Source: CAWABB01 sp963780165
GTDB lineage: Bacteria > Bacteroidota > Ignavibacteria > UBA10030 > UBA6906
NCBI GenBank assembly: GCA_963780165.1
Contig: CAWABB010000007.1
Location: 248,001-312,000 of the forward strand
DNA length: 64,000 nt
Direction: 5' to 3'
Shown: positions 14,401-22,589 of the stretch, piece by piece
Layout: the number at the start of each line of letters is the position of its first letter
Numbering within the stretch: the stretch's first letter is position 1
The notes under the pieces: model-generated
What the model was told of the DNA's origin: nothing
The model's input: only the letters and a program-made list of their open reading frames with translations
The model's database searches: none
Position numbers and translations under genes: made by a program

Positions 14401-15741
14401 ATGGCTGAACTTCAGGAAGTACTCCAGGCTATCAGCGACGTTATTTGGGGCTGGCCGATGGTCATCCTCTTGCTGGGGACTCATGTGGCCCTGACCTTTC
14501 GCCTTAAATTCATTCAGCGATATCTCGGTCGCGCGATCAAGATTTCCCTCGGCCGGGAGAAGGAGGGGGAGGGGGACGTAAGCCAATTCGGAGCCCTGAC
14601 GACAGCCCTGGCGGCAACGATCGGCACGGGGAACATCGTTGGAGTCGCGACTGCGATTGCGGCGGGAGGGCCAGGGGCCGTCTTCTGGATGTGGATTTCG
14701 GGCATATTTGGCATAGCCACCAAGTATTCGGAAGCGCTGCTTTCTGTCAAGTACCGCATCCGGACTGAGGACGGCACGATGGCGGGGGGACCCATGTACG
14801 TCATCGAACGGGGCATGGGATGGCGCTGGCTTGGGGTGGCGTTCGCCGCACTGACCACTGTAACGGCGTTCGGGATAGGAAACATGGTGCAGGCCAATTC
14901 CATCTCGACAATGCTGCATGATGCCTACGGAATCCCGACAGGGGCAAGCGGCATCGTCATGGCCATCCTGACGGCGGTCGTCATTATTGGAGGGATAAAA
15001 TCCATTGCCCGGGTCTGCGAACGCCTGGTTCCGTTCATGGCCATCATGTATGTCGGCGGGTGCCTGGTGCTTCTGGCCATGGGAATCGAGCACATTCCGG
15101 GGACGATCGCGCTCATCTTCTCCAGCGCGTTCGCAGGTCAGGCGGTCGTGGGCGGGTTCATGGGGGCTACGATCAAGGAAGCGATCCGGTACGGCGTCGC
15201 GCGGGGGTTGTTCTCCAACGAATCCGGCCTCGGGAGCGCGCCCATCGTCGCGGCCGCAGCCCAGACCTCCGATCCAGTGCGGCAGGCGCTTGTGTCGTCG
15301 ACCGGGACGTTCTGGGATACGGTCGTCGTGTGCGCAATAACCGGGCTGACCATTGTGAATTCCGGGGAGTGGCTCGGAGGGTTGAGCGGGGCGAAGCTGA
15401 CGCGCGCTGCATTCGGGGATTTTCCGGTCATCGGACCGTTTATACTCGCCGTGGGGCTACTCACGTTCGTATTCTCCACGATCCTCGGCTGGGCGTACTA
15501 CGGAGAAAAGGCCGCCGAGTACCTTTTCGGGAAGAAGGTGATCGTGCCGTACCGGTGGCTCTGGGTCGTGTTCGTGTTCGTGGGGTCAGTGCTCTCGCTG
15601 CAGGTCGTCTGGACGTTCGCGGACATCGCAAATGCGCTCATGGCGCTTCCCAATCTCGTCTCGTTAATCGCGCTCAGCGGGGTCATAGTCCAGGAGACCC
15701 GGCGTTACCTCTGGGATGCGGATCGGTCATCCAAGCCCTGA
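14401..15741 (+). CDS. Alanine/glycine:cation (Na+) symporter, AGCS family
   Basis: A 446-residue inner-membrane transporter with about ten hydrophobic segments. Signatures of the AGCS family (AlsT/DagA-like) are present: GALTTALAATIGTGNIVGVATAIAAGGPGAVFWMW, KYSEALLSVKYR, GGPMYVIERGMG and ATIKEAIRYGVARGLFSNESGLGSAPI. It imports Ala, Gly or a related amino acid with Na+ or H+; the amino acid is not readable. The ATG at 14401 is preferred over GTG two codons earlier. The downstream SpoIID-domain gene follows in the same direction after 68 bases. Confidence 0.93.
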   Translation: MAELQEVLQAISDVIWGWPMVILLLGTHVALTFRLKFIQRYLGRAIKISLGREKEGEGDVSQFGALTTALAATIGTGNIVGVATAIAAGGPGAVFWMWISGIFGIATKYSEALLSVKYRIRTEDGTMAGGPMYVIERGMGWRWLGVAFAALTTVTAFGIGNMVQANSISTMLHDAYGIPTGASGIVMAILTAVVIIGGIKSIARVCERLVPFMAIMYVGGCLVLLAMGIEHIPGTIALIFSSAFAGQAVVGGFMGATIKEAIRYGVARGLFSNESGLGSAPIVAAAAQTSDPVRQALVSSTGTFWDTVVVCAITGLTIVNSGEWLGGLSGAKLTRAAFGDFPVIGPFILAVGLLTFVFSTILGWAYYGEKAAEYLFGKKVIVPYRWLWVVFVFVGSVLSLQVVWTFADIANALMALPNLVSLIALSGVIVQETRRYLWDADRSSKP

Positions 15742-15809
15742 CTTGCGAAAACGTCCCGTATCGAACGGACGTGCATGGAGGAGGTGCGTACTGATGGAGC
15801 CTGCGACTG

Positions 15810-17129
15810 ATGCGTGAACCACAGCTTTCGGTCGGTTTGATCGATCGTGCCTCCGTCGTGCGCGGCGTCCTGCACGGGAGGTTCGAGTGCGCGGGGAGAA
15901 TTCTTGACCCTGGCCCGATTGAGTGCGTCGCGGGGACGAGCGGCGTGCGCTGCATGGCCGGGGGCATCGCTTTCGAATCGGATGAACTGACACTCACGCC
16001 GATCGACGGGTCGCCTTTCACGCTCAGCGATATCGTCATCGGCGTCCAGTTTCACTGGCAGCGCGCGGAGCCCCAGACGTTTCTGGGAGCGTTGCGCGTC
16101 CGGCGACGCGGAGACGGAACGCTGGTTCCCATCAACGTCGTTGGGCTGGAAGAGTACCTCGAGAGCGTGATCTCGTCCGAGATGAGCGCAGCGAGTCCGA
16201 TCGAACTGTTGCGCGCGCACGCGATCACTTCGCGCAGCTGGCTTGTCGCCATGCTCGAGCGCGGGACGAGCGCGGGCGGGCCGACGGGATGGACGGCGTC
16301 GGGACCCGGGGGGCGTGAGATCGTGCGATGGTACACCAGGGAAGATCACGATCTGTTCGACGTGTGCGCCGATGACCACTGCCAGCGGTATCAGGGAATC
16401 ACCAGGGTCGTGTCGCCCGCGGTGCATGCCGCCGTCGACGACACCCGCGGCGTGTTTCTGGTACACGACGGACGCGTCTGCGATGCCCGTTTTTACAAGG
16501 CGTGCGGGGGCGTCACCGAGGAGTTCCAGAATTCGTGGGAGGATGTCCGCGTTCCGTACCTCGGAAGTATTTCGGACGCAGCGGAACCGTTCCCGGCACT
16601 GCTCACGGAACACGACGTCGGCGCCTGGGTCCGGACGGCCCCGGCGGCCTACTGCAACACGCGGGATCCGGCCATCCTCCGGCAGATCCTGCCGTCGTTC
16701 GATCAGGAGACGCACGACTTCTTCCGGTGGACGGTGTCGTACGATCGTTCCGAGCTGGAAGAAATCATTCACAGCAGATCCGGAATCGATGTCGGACAAT
16801 TGAAAGCGCTTGTGCCTCTCCGGCGCGGGCCGTCGGGCAGGCTCTTCTCGTTGCGCATTGTCGGGAGCAAGGAGACGGTGACTGTCGGGAAGGAGCTGGA
16901 GATCCGCCGGTGGCTCTCCCGCTCACATCTGTACAGTGGCGCGTTCGTCGTCGACGCGACCGGGGGCTCTGATGGGGGATCTGCGCGGTTCACGTTGCAC
17001 GGGGCAGGGTGGGGGCACGGCGTCGGGCTCTGTCAGATCGGCGCGGCCGTGATGGCTGTGAAAGGGCACACCTCGGCTTCCATTCTCGCCCACTACTTCC
17101 GCGGTGCGGCGCTGGAGAAGCGCTATTGA
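15810..17129 (+). CDS. SpoIID/LytB domain protein
   Basis: A 439-residue protein with a SpoIID domain (about 100-430). SpoIID is a lytic transglycosylase of peptidoglycan in sporulating Firmicutes, and LytB is an amidase enhancer. Visible signatures are GLEEYLESVISSEMSA, LRAHAITSRSWL, DARFYKACGGVTEEFQNSW and the C-terminal GAGWGHGVGLCQIGAAVMA. No signal peptide is evident (it begins MREPQLSVGLIDRASVV), which is odd for a wall enzyme, and no sporulation genes accompany it. Cell-wall remodelling is the family-based guess. Confidence 0.87.
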   Translation: MREPQLSVGLIDRASVVRGVLHGRFECAGRILDPGPIECVAGTSGVRCMAGGIAFESDELTLTPIDGSPFTLSDIVIGVQFHWQRAEPQTFLGALRVRRRGDGTLVPINVVGLEEYLESVISSEMSAASPIELLRAHAITSRSWLVAMLERGTSAGGPTGWTASGPGGREIVRWYTREDHDLFDVCADDHCQRYQGITRVVSPAVHAAVDDTRGVFLVHDGRVCDARFYKACGGVTEEFQNSWEDVRVPYLGSISDAAEPFPALLTEHDVGAWVRTAPAAYCNTRDPAILRQILPSFDQETHDFFRWTVSYDRSELEEIIHSRSGIDVGQLKALVPLRRGPSGRLFSLRIVGSKETVTVGKELEIRRWLSRSHLYSGAFVVDATGGSDGGSARFTLHGAGWGHGVGLCQIGAAVMAVKGHTSASILAHYFRGAALEKRY

Positions 17130-17142
17130 CCCACCCTCTTTG

Positions 17143-17171
17143 TTGACACATCCTGCATCGGTTCGTATATT
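17143..17171 (+). promoter_or_regulatory. Strong promoter upstream of ygfZ
   Basis: TTGACA (17143-17148), 17-base spacer, TATATT (17166-17171). The expected start is near 17177-17178, only eight or nine bases before an intrinsic-terminator-like hairpin. Confidence 0.7.
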
Positions 17172-17185
17172 CATAGACTAGATGT

Positions 17186-17214
17186 TGCCTGGGATTTCCT
17201 GGGCACTTTTTTTT
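17186..17214 (+). terminator. Terminator-like hairpin between promoter and ygfZ
   Basis: TGCCTGGG (17186-17193) pairs with CCTGGGCA (17198-17205), eight pairs including two G-U, around an ATTT loop, followed by C and eight T residues. It lies downstream of the promoter, so it would stop that transcript after about 36 bases unless antiterminated. An ATG at 17182 opens a 27-codon frame across it (MLPGISWALFFPGGQRNNG...) that overlaps the ygfZ start. Either an attenuator or a misplaced terminator of the SpoIID gene. Confidence 0.55.
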
Positions 17215-17233
17215 CCAGGTGGTCAGCGAAACA

Positions 17234-18235
17234 ATGGCCTCGAACCGGATCGAACAGGGGTTTGACGCGGCGACGCGAAGCGCGGCGTTCCTGCGGCGCG
17301 CGCCGTATGCCTGTGTGCGGGCGACCGGGGGGGATGCCCTGGACCTTCTGCACCGGCTCTCCACCAACGACCTGAAGCGTCTCCGCACCGGTCAGGTTGC
17401 CCGCACGATCCTGACCAACGAAAAGGGGCGGATGATTGACCTGATCACGGTCGCCGTGCTTGATGACGGGTTGCTGCTGTTTGTCTCGCGTGGCAACGAG
17501 CATCACCTCCAACGCTGGATCGAAAAGTACACGATCACCGAGGACATCTCCCTGGCAGGCCTGAGCAAGGAGTCGGAGCTCGCCTGCATTGTCGGTCCGC
17601 GGGCTCTGGAGAGTGCGGCCGCCCTCGTGGGACGTGCCGTGCCCGCGGACGGCATCGCCGTCGTGCAGGACGGACGCCGCCGGTTGACCGTTGTGACGGC
17701 GAGCGCCCGGTGGGGATGGGACGTGTATCTGGTGAGCGCCGGCGACGCCGACGACGGCGATGATGTCCTCGAAGACAGATGTCGCGATGCGGGCATCACG
17801 GTCATCAGCCGGGATGCATTCGAGTGCGCCCGCATTTCCCGCGCTCGCCCGGCGTTCGGTTCGGAGATCTCGGAGTCATACACTCCCCACGACGCCGGAC
17901 TCGCGGAATTCATTAGCACCACGAAGGGGTGCTATATCGGGCAGGAAGTCCTTGCGCGCATGGTGACCTATCAGAAGGCGAGAAAGGGTCTGATCGGATT
18001 CACGTCCGTTCTCCCGCTGCCCGAAACAGGCGGGAGGGCGCTCCTGTTCAAGGATGATGTCGAGGTTGGAGTCCTCACGAGCAGCAGCCCGCGCCCGGTG
18101 TACGGGCGGTCGCTCGGACTTGGGATCGTCCGCACCGACCTCGTGTCGCTCGGTGACACGGTTGCTGTCGGCGAGCCGGATGCCGACTTCACCTGCAGAA
18201 TCGTTCCATTGCCCATCGAGCTGTCTCCCGCATGA
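17234..18235 (+). CDS. ygfZ: YgfZ/GcvT-family folate-binding protein
   Basis: A 333-residue protein of the tetrahydrofolate-binding aminomethyltransferase fold. The diagnostic KGCYIGQEVLARM motif is present near residue 230; its cysteine is essential in E. coli YgfZ, which supports repair or assembly of certain Fe-S enzymes such as MiaB. The N terminus has the GcvT-like DALDLLHRLSTNDL and ILTNEKGRMIDLI segments. The ATG at 17234 has a weak AGGTGG upstream; a GTG 15 bases earlier abuts the T run and is less likely. The next gene overlaps by four bases (ATGA). Confidence 0.9.
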   Translation: MASNRIEQGFDAATRSAAFLRRAPYACVRATGGDALDLLHRLSTNDLKRLRTGQVARTILTNEKGRMIDLITVAVLDDGLLLFVSRGNEHHLQRWIEKYTITEDISLAGLSKESELACIVGPRALESAAALVGRAVPADGIAVVQDGRRRLTVVTASARWGWDVYLVSAGDADDGDDVLEDRCRDAGITVISRDAFECARISRARPAFGSEISESYTPHDAGLAEFISTTKGCYIGQEVLARMVTYQKARKGLIGFTSVLPLPETGGRALLFKDDVEVGVLTSSSPRPVYGRSLGLGIVRTDLVSLGDTVAVGEPDADFTCRIVPLPIELSPA

Positions 18236-19092
18236 AGCTCTGCTATACACGAGAACAGGTCGAACGGTGGCGCGACCGCGTGCACAGAAGGACGCCGCGG
18301 CTTGCCGTCGCCACGCCGAGACAGACCCTCGCGTTCATCAACGAGGTTGGGTTCTGCTTCGCGTTCAAGTCAGATCATTCAGAGCTTCCATGCCTCTGGC
18401 ACGCTGTCGCTGGAGCGCGCCATCCGATCGTTCCCGAACACACGCATCACGATCCCGCCATCTCGTTCGTCTGGGAGATGAAAGAGAAATTGCCGGGGGA
18501 ACGGAAGGTGTATTACGGCCGGCTCCTCAAGCACAGGCCAACCATGGTCTCGCTCGAGTATCTTTCGTATTTCTATGTGCTCTCCGGGCGCTCCGGGCTG
18601 AAAGACGAGCACACGCGCGATTTCGGACGCGGACGGATCTCGTCCGTCGGACGCGATATCATGGACGCGCTCGCCGAACAGTACCCTCAGCCGACCAAAG
18701 GACTGAAACTGGCGACCGGGCTTGACAGAAAGGCCGATCGTCCGGTGTTCGACAAGGCCATCGCTGAATTGCAGGAGAAGATGTACCTGGCGAAAGTCGC
18801 GGAAGAGCACACGCCGTTCAGCTTCGTCTGGGCTCCGATGCGCCACTGCTATTCGGACCAGGTGAGAAGAGCCCGCCGGGTCGCCGCCGATGCCGCACGC
18901 GTGAGGATTCTCCGGCGCTACTTTCACAACCAACTCCTCGCCTCAGTCCCTGCGATCCACCGCCTGTTCAGGTGGCAGAAGCAGGATGTCTACCGTGCCC
19001 TGGGGACGCTCGTCGGGGAGGGGGCCATTTCCCCGAACGCTTCGATTGTAGATGAACCGGGCCGATACTATTGTCTCATTGAACGCGACTGA
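18232..19092 (+). CDS. AlkZ-related (winged-helix) protein
   Basis: A 286-residue soluble protein coupled to ygfZ by an ATGA overlap. It resembles the AlkZ-related branch of the YcaQ/AlkZ winged-helix family; AlkZ-type enzymes are DNA glycosylases that unhook crosslinks. Recognisable parts are FINEVGFCFAFKSDHSELPCLW near the N terminus, SLEYLSYFYVLSGR, and a C-terminal winged-helix-like stretch (HRLFRWQKQDVYRALGTLVGEGAI). I do not see the paired glutamines (QxQ) of true AlkZ, so glycosylase activity should not be assumed. Function unknown. Confidence 0.62.
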   Translation: MKLCYTREQVERWRDRVHRRTPRLAVATPRQTLAFINEVGFCFAFKSDHSELPCLWHAVAGARHPIVPEHTHHDPAISFVWEMKEKLPGERKVYYGRLLKHRPTMVSLEYLSYFYVLSGRSGLKDEHTRDFGRGRISSVGRDIMDALAEQYPQPTKGLKLATGLDRKADRPVFDKAIAELQEKMYLAKVAEEHTPFSFVWAPMRHCYSDQVRRARRVAADAARVRILRRYFHNQLLASVPAIHRLFRWQKQDVYRALGTLVGEGAISPNASIVDEPGRYYCLIERD

Positions 19093-19094
19093 CC

Positions 19095-19967
19095 ATGCCT
19101 ATCCGCCGACCCAAGCCGCCCAAAGCCTACAAGAACCTCGAATTCCTGAACAGCCCGGAGGCCCGTGTTGTCCGCATGATGGCGGAGTTTCTGGAGCCCC
19201 AGAGGCGACTGCGGCAGGCCAGAGTTGCAGACACGATTGTGGTGTTCGGGTCCGCGCGCATCAGGCCGTGGCGCGAGACCGCCAGGGAGCTGGCCAGGAC
19301 CCGGGCGAAATACGCCGATCGAGCCCGCGCTACGCGCTCCATGCTCCAGGAACTGCGCTCGGCAGAGCTCGCGCACGAACTCTCGAGGTACTATGCCGAC
19401 GCGGTGGAACTCACCAGGCTGCTGACCGTCTGGTCCCGGAAACTTACCCCGGAGAACCGGTTTGTGGTCTGCTCAGGAGGCGGCCCGGGCATCATGGAGG
19501 CCGCCAATCGCGGCGCTTCGCTGGCAGGGGGGAAGTCGATAGGCCTGAATATCAGCCTCCCGTTCGAGCAGTACCCCAACAGGTACGTCACCCCGGGGCT
19601 GGATTTCGAGTTTCACTACTTCTTCATGAGGAAGTTCTGGTTCGTCTACCCGGCGAAGGCTCTGATCGTGTTTCCCGGAGGGTTCGGGACGATGGACGAG
19701 CTCATGGAGGTTCTGACGCTCCTCCAGACGGACAAGATCAAGAAGAAGATGGCTGTGATTGTATACGGCACCGAATACTGGTCGAAGATCGTTGATTTTC
19801 AAGCCATGGCCGACTACGGATTGATCAACCGGTCGGATCTCGACCTCTTTCAGTTCGCGGACTCTCCGGACGAAGCGTTCGTCAAGTTACGGGACTTCCT
19901 CACCAGGGAGTACCTTGGCGGATCACGCTCCGGGCGAGGCAAAAGGGGCGGAAACAGAAGGGGGTGA
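19095..19967 (+). CDS. LOG family protein (TIGR00730-like)
   Basis: A 290-residue protein of the LOG / 'lysine decarboxylase-like' family, whose characterised members hydrolyse nucleoside 5'-monophosphates (cytokinin riboside phosphate phosphoribohydrolases, PpnN). Both signatures are present: SGGGPGIMEAANRGAS (nucleotide-binding) and PGGFGTMDELMEVLTLLQT (catalytic PGGxGTxxE). The N-terminal extension of about 40 residues and the basic tail (RSGRGKRGGNRRG) resemble longer bacterial members. It lies two bases after the AlkZ-related gene, third in the ygfZ operon. Its substrate here is unknown. Confidence 0.9.
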   Translation: MPIRRPKPPKAYKNLEFLNSPEARVVRMMAEFLEPQRRLRQARVADTIVVFGSARIRPWRETARELARTRAKYADRARATRSMLQELRSAELAHELSRYYADAVELTRLLTVWSRKLTPENRFVVCSGGGPGIMEAANRGASLAGGKSIGLNISLPFEQYPNRYVTPGLDFEFHYFFMRKFWFVYPAKALIVFPGGFGTMDELMEVLTLLQTDKIKKKMAVIVYGTEYWSKIVDFQAMADYGLINRSDLDLFQFADSPDEAFVKLRDFLTREYLGGSRSGRGKRGGNRRG

Positions 19968-20029
19968 GCGACCATCGCAAGGCCGGGAATCCCGTGGGCC
20001 CGTGGTTGAGGGGGAGATGGAGGGCGGAC

Positions 20030-20058
20030 TTGCGTATTCTCCCGCGCGTTCGTATACT
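20030..20058 (+). promoter_or_regulatory. tmRNA promoter
   Basis: TTGCGT (20030-20035), 17-base spacer, TATACT (20053-20058). The start point is predicted at about 20065-20067, coinciding with the first base of the tmRNA acceptor stem. Confidence 0.7.
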
Positions 20059-20066
20059 TGAGTTGA

Positions 20067-20432
20067 GGGGATGCAATGGCTTCGACGGGGATGGGGATGG
20101 TCAAGGTCGCATACCGTGCTCTCCGCGTTGCACGCAAATAAAGCGGAAAATCTAGAAGTGCCGACTACAACTACGCACTGGCTGCCTAATTAAAGGCGGT
20201 CCGTCTCGAGGACTCTCTCCTGTTGGGGTTCGAAGAGGCGTCGACCAGAGACAGGATAGCCTTCCGATACCCCTGCGGTCGGCGGGCGAATTCCGCGCAA
20301 GCGGGCAGTGGGGTTGTCCTGCAATCATCCTGTCTGTCGGATGACGCGGGACGAGTTCTGAAAGACAGACTATGTATGTAGTGACCGTGATGGTCTCCTC
20401 TTCGGACGCGGGTTCGACTCCCGCCATCTCCA
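20067..20432 (+). ncRNA. ssrA: Transfer-messenger RNA (tmRNA)
   Basis: It rescues stalled ribosomes by acting as alanyl-tRNA and then as a short message. The 5' end GGGGATGCAATGGCTTCGAC and the 3' end GCGGGTTCGACTCCCGC CATCTCC A are canonical; GGGGATG pairs with CATCTCC to form the acceptor stem, and CCA is not encoded (CAT follows). The tag frame opens after TAGAAGT at 20160 (GCC) and reads ADYNYALAA then TAA at 20187, close to the ADDYSYAMAA tag of Chlorobium. It is followed by a perfect terminator hairpin. The partner smpB is not in the window. Confidence 0.95.
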
Positions 20433-20437
20433 CATGT

Positions 20438-20479
20438 GAACGCCTCTGCGCTGCGCAGAGGCGTTCCAGTTTCTTGCTT
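20438..20479 (+). terminator. Intrinsic terminator of ssrA
   Basis: A perfect 13-base-pair inverted repeat (GAACGCCTCTGCG / CGCAGAGGCGTTC, 20438-20450 and 20454-20466) with a CTG loop, followed by the T-rich run TTTCTTGCTT. Confidence 0.85.
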
Positions 20480-20502
20480 GTTGTTTCGGAATCTTCTATC
20501 TA
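20474..20502 (+). promoter_or_regulatory. Possible dapF promoter
   Basis: TTGCTT (20474-20479), 17-base spacer, TATCTA (20497-20502). It lies directly behind the ssrA terminator and gives a leader of about 24 bases before the dapF ATG at 20533. The hexamers are weaker than at other sites here. Confidence 0.45.
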
Positions 20503-20532
20503 CGTCCTGTCTCGAAACTCAAGGTGCGCGTT

Positions 20533-21393
20533 ATGAAACTCACGTTCGTGAAGGCATCCGGCGCCGGGAACGACTTTGTCGTGGTGGACTACCGGAGGAA
20601 CGATATCCCGTCGGACCGGTCAACGCTCGCCCGAACGCTCTGCCACCGTCACCTCGGGATAGGCGCGGATGGCGTTCTCTATATCGAACCGAGCTCGAAG
20701 GCCCACTTCAGGATGAACTACTACAACGCTGACGGAAGCGCCGGGGGGATGTGCGGGAACGGAGGGAGGTGTTCGGCCCGATATGCGGCGCTGACAGGGT
20801 TGGCGCCCTCGACAATGAAGTTCGAGGCTCTGGACTTTCTGTACGATGCTGTTGTCGACGACAATACTGTTCGGCTTCACATGAAAAATCCGGCGCAATT
20901 CCGTCGAGTCAAACAGCTTAACGTCCTGGATAAGACAATCAACGGATACTTCATCAATACTGGCTCACCTCACTTTGTGACATGCGTGGATGAGCTCGAG
21001 GACCTGGATGTCCATGGCCTGGGTCGGGCTCTCCGCCTCCATGAGGCTTTCAGTCCCGAAGGGACAAATGTCAACTTCATTGTTCGTTCCAGCACCGGGC
21101 TGATCCAGCGGACCTACGAACGCGGAGTCGAGGCGGAAACACTGGCCTGCGGGACTGGATCAGTCGCCTCGGCGATTGTCCACGCGCTCAGCGAAGGGAT
21201 GGCCTCGCCCGTCGAAGTGAGAGTGCGGAGCGGCGAACTGCTCAAGATCTATTTTGACCGCACCGGAGATCGGATCGAAAACGTCTGGCTGGAAGGCAGC
21301 GCGAATATGGTCTTCGAGGGCACCGCAGATATTCCCGAGACATTGGATTCAATAAGCGTCACTATGTCCAAGGCCAATAAAGGAATAGTGTGA
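20533..21393 (+). CDS. dapF: Diaminopimelate epimerase
   Basis: A 286-residue cofactor-independent epimerase that converts LL- to meso-diaminopimelate for peptidoglycan and lysine synthesis. The two catalytic cysteine motifs are present: MCGNGGRC (near residue 75) and ETLACGTGSVASA (near 205). The N terminus MKLTFVKASGAGNDFVVVD is typical. ATG 20533 is chosen over GTG 20524 because family members begin at this point. The next gene starts at a GTG inside its stop codon region. Confidence 0.95.
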   Translation: MKLTFVKASGAGNDFVVVDYRRNDIPSDRSTLARTLCHRHLGIGADGVLYIEPSSKAHFRMNYYNADGSAGGMCGNGGRCSARYAALTGLAPSTMKFEALDFLYDAVVDDNTVRLHMKNPAQFRRVKQLNVLDKTINGYFINTGSPHFVTCVDELEDLDVHGLGRALRLHEAFSPEGTNVNFIVRSSTGLIQRTYERGVEAETLACGTGSVASAIVHALSEGMASPVEVRVRSGELLKIYFDRTGDRIENVWLEGSANMVFEGTADIPETLDSISVTMSKANKGIV

Positions 21394-22349
21394 GCGACTT
21401 CGACTTTATTGTGAATCCCCGCGCGGCAAAGGGAGCCGCTGCGGAGATTGGCCATCGCTTGAAAAAGGAGCTCGTGGCCCGGGGGGTCGCACACGAAATT
21501 CATCTGACCGAGTATAAGGGGCATGCCATTGAATTAGCTCGAAGGACGACTGCGCGGGTGGTGGTGGCGGTTGGCGGCGACGGAACGGTCAATGAGGCCG
21601 CGAATGGGATTGTGGGAACAGGTAAAACCCTGGGGATCGTTCCTGCAGGTTCCGGGAATGATCTGATCAAGTCGCTGAGTATCCCGGCGGACTTCAAGGC
21701 TGCGTTGGAAACGGTGTTTCAGGGTCAGATAAGGAATATTGACGTTGGGCAGGTGCGGTGTACGAATGACGGAGCTGCCGGCAACGGTGAGTTGGCGGAG
21801 AACGACCGGTACTTCGTGAACGGCGTCGGAATCGGATTTGACGCCGCTGTGGCGGCCCGGACGGCCGAGATACCGTACCTGAGAGGCGTGCTTCTCTACA
21901 TAGCGGCGGTGTTCCAGACCCTTGGGAAGTACCAGCCACCAGTCTTCAAAGTGTCGTACGGGCATGGCGAGAGAGAATTCCCGGGACTTCTCATTGCAAT
22001 CGGAAACGGTGTCTGCGCCGGCGGGGGTTTCTACTTAACGCCGCGCGCAAAGCCGGACGATGAACTGCTGGATGTCTGTATGGTTCATGATATTCCGTTA
22101 CTGAAGATTCTCCGGTTGATGCCGAAGGTCATGAAAGGCGGTCATGAAGGAGATCCGGACGTGGAGTTCGTCCGTTCGAAGAAGATCAGGGTTGACGGGT
22201 CGAAACCATTCTTCGTGCACGCCGACGGCGAGATCGTCGGGAGGAATGTCATGGGCGTTTCGGTGGAGTTGGCATCGGCCCGGTTGCCTGTTCTGGTGGG
22301 AGAAGAGCGGACAGGATCCAGGCATGTTCTTTCTGGGGAAACGGAATAA
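21390..22349 (+). CDS. Diacylglycerol/lipid kinase family protein (YegS/DgkB-like)
   Basis: A 319-residue soluble lipid kinase, GTG start overlapping the dapF stop. The catalytic nucleotide-binding motif VVAVGGDGTVNEAANGI is followed by LGIVPAGSGNDLIKSL. The C-terminal half contains NGVGIGFDAAVAAR and the LIAIGNGVCAGGGFYLTPRA segment typical of the second beta-sandwich domain. It probably phosphorylates diacylglycerol or a related lipid at the membrane surface; the lipid substrate is not readable. It is coupled to dapF. Confidence 0.9.
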   Translation: MSDFDFIVNPRAAKGAAAEIGHRLKKELVARGVAHEIHLTEYKGHAIELARRTTARVVVAVGGDGTVNEAANGIVGTGKTLGIVPAGSGNDLIKSLSIPADFKAALETVFQGQIRNIDVGQVRCTNDGAAGNGELAENDRYFVNGVGIGFDAAVAARTAEIPYLRGVLLYIAAVFQTLGKYQPPVFKVSYGHGEREFPGLLIAIGNGVCAGGGFYLTPRAKPDDELLDVCMVHDIPLLKILRLMPKVMKGGHEGDPDVEFVRSKKIRVDGSKPFFVHADGEIVGRNVMGVSVELASARLPVLVGEERTGSRHVLSGETE

Positions 22350-22589
22350 GGGCGGTGGCCAGATTGGAACCTGCCAGAATCACCGTGGAGAGTTGGAGAC
22401 ACCCGGAAGATGCAGACCGAAGAGAGCCGGAAGAACCGACAGGTAGCCGCCAACGTGACCAGAAGGTCGATAGAGACGAACGAGGGAGACATGAAGCTCA
22501 GGCCACGCTGGATGGGCCCAACAGCGCGGTAAGCGCTATGGTCCCCGGGCCCGGGAAGTACGAATACCAAATAATGTGTATTATGTAAT

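Noticed and set aside
22350..22589. Terminator or gene between the lipid kinase and purL
   Set aside because: Only a weak A-T hairpin (ATAAT/ATTAT) and a GGGCCC pair; frames here are short and have no motif.
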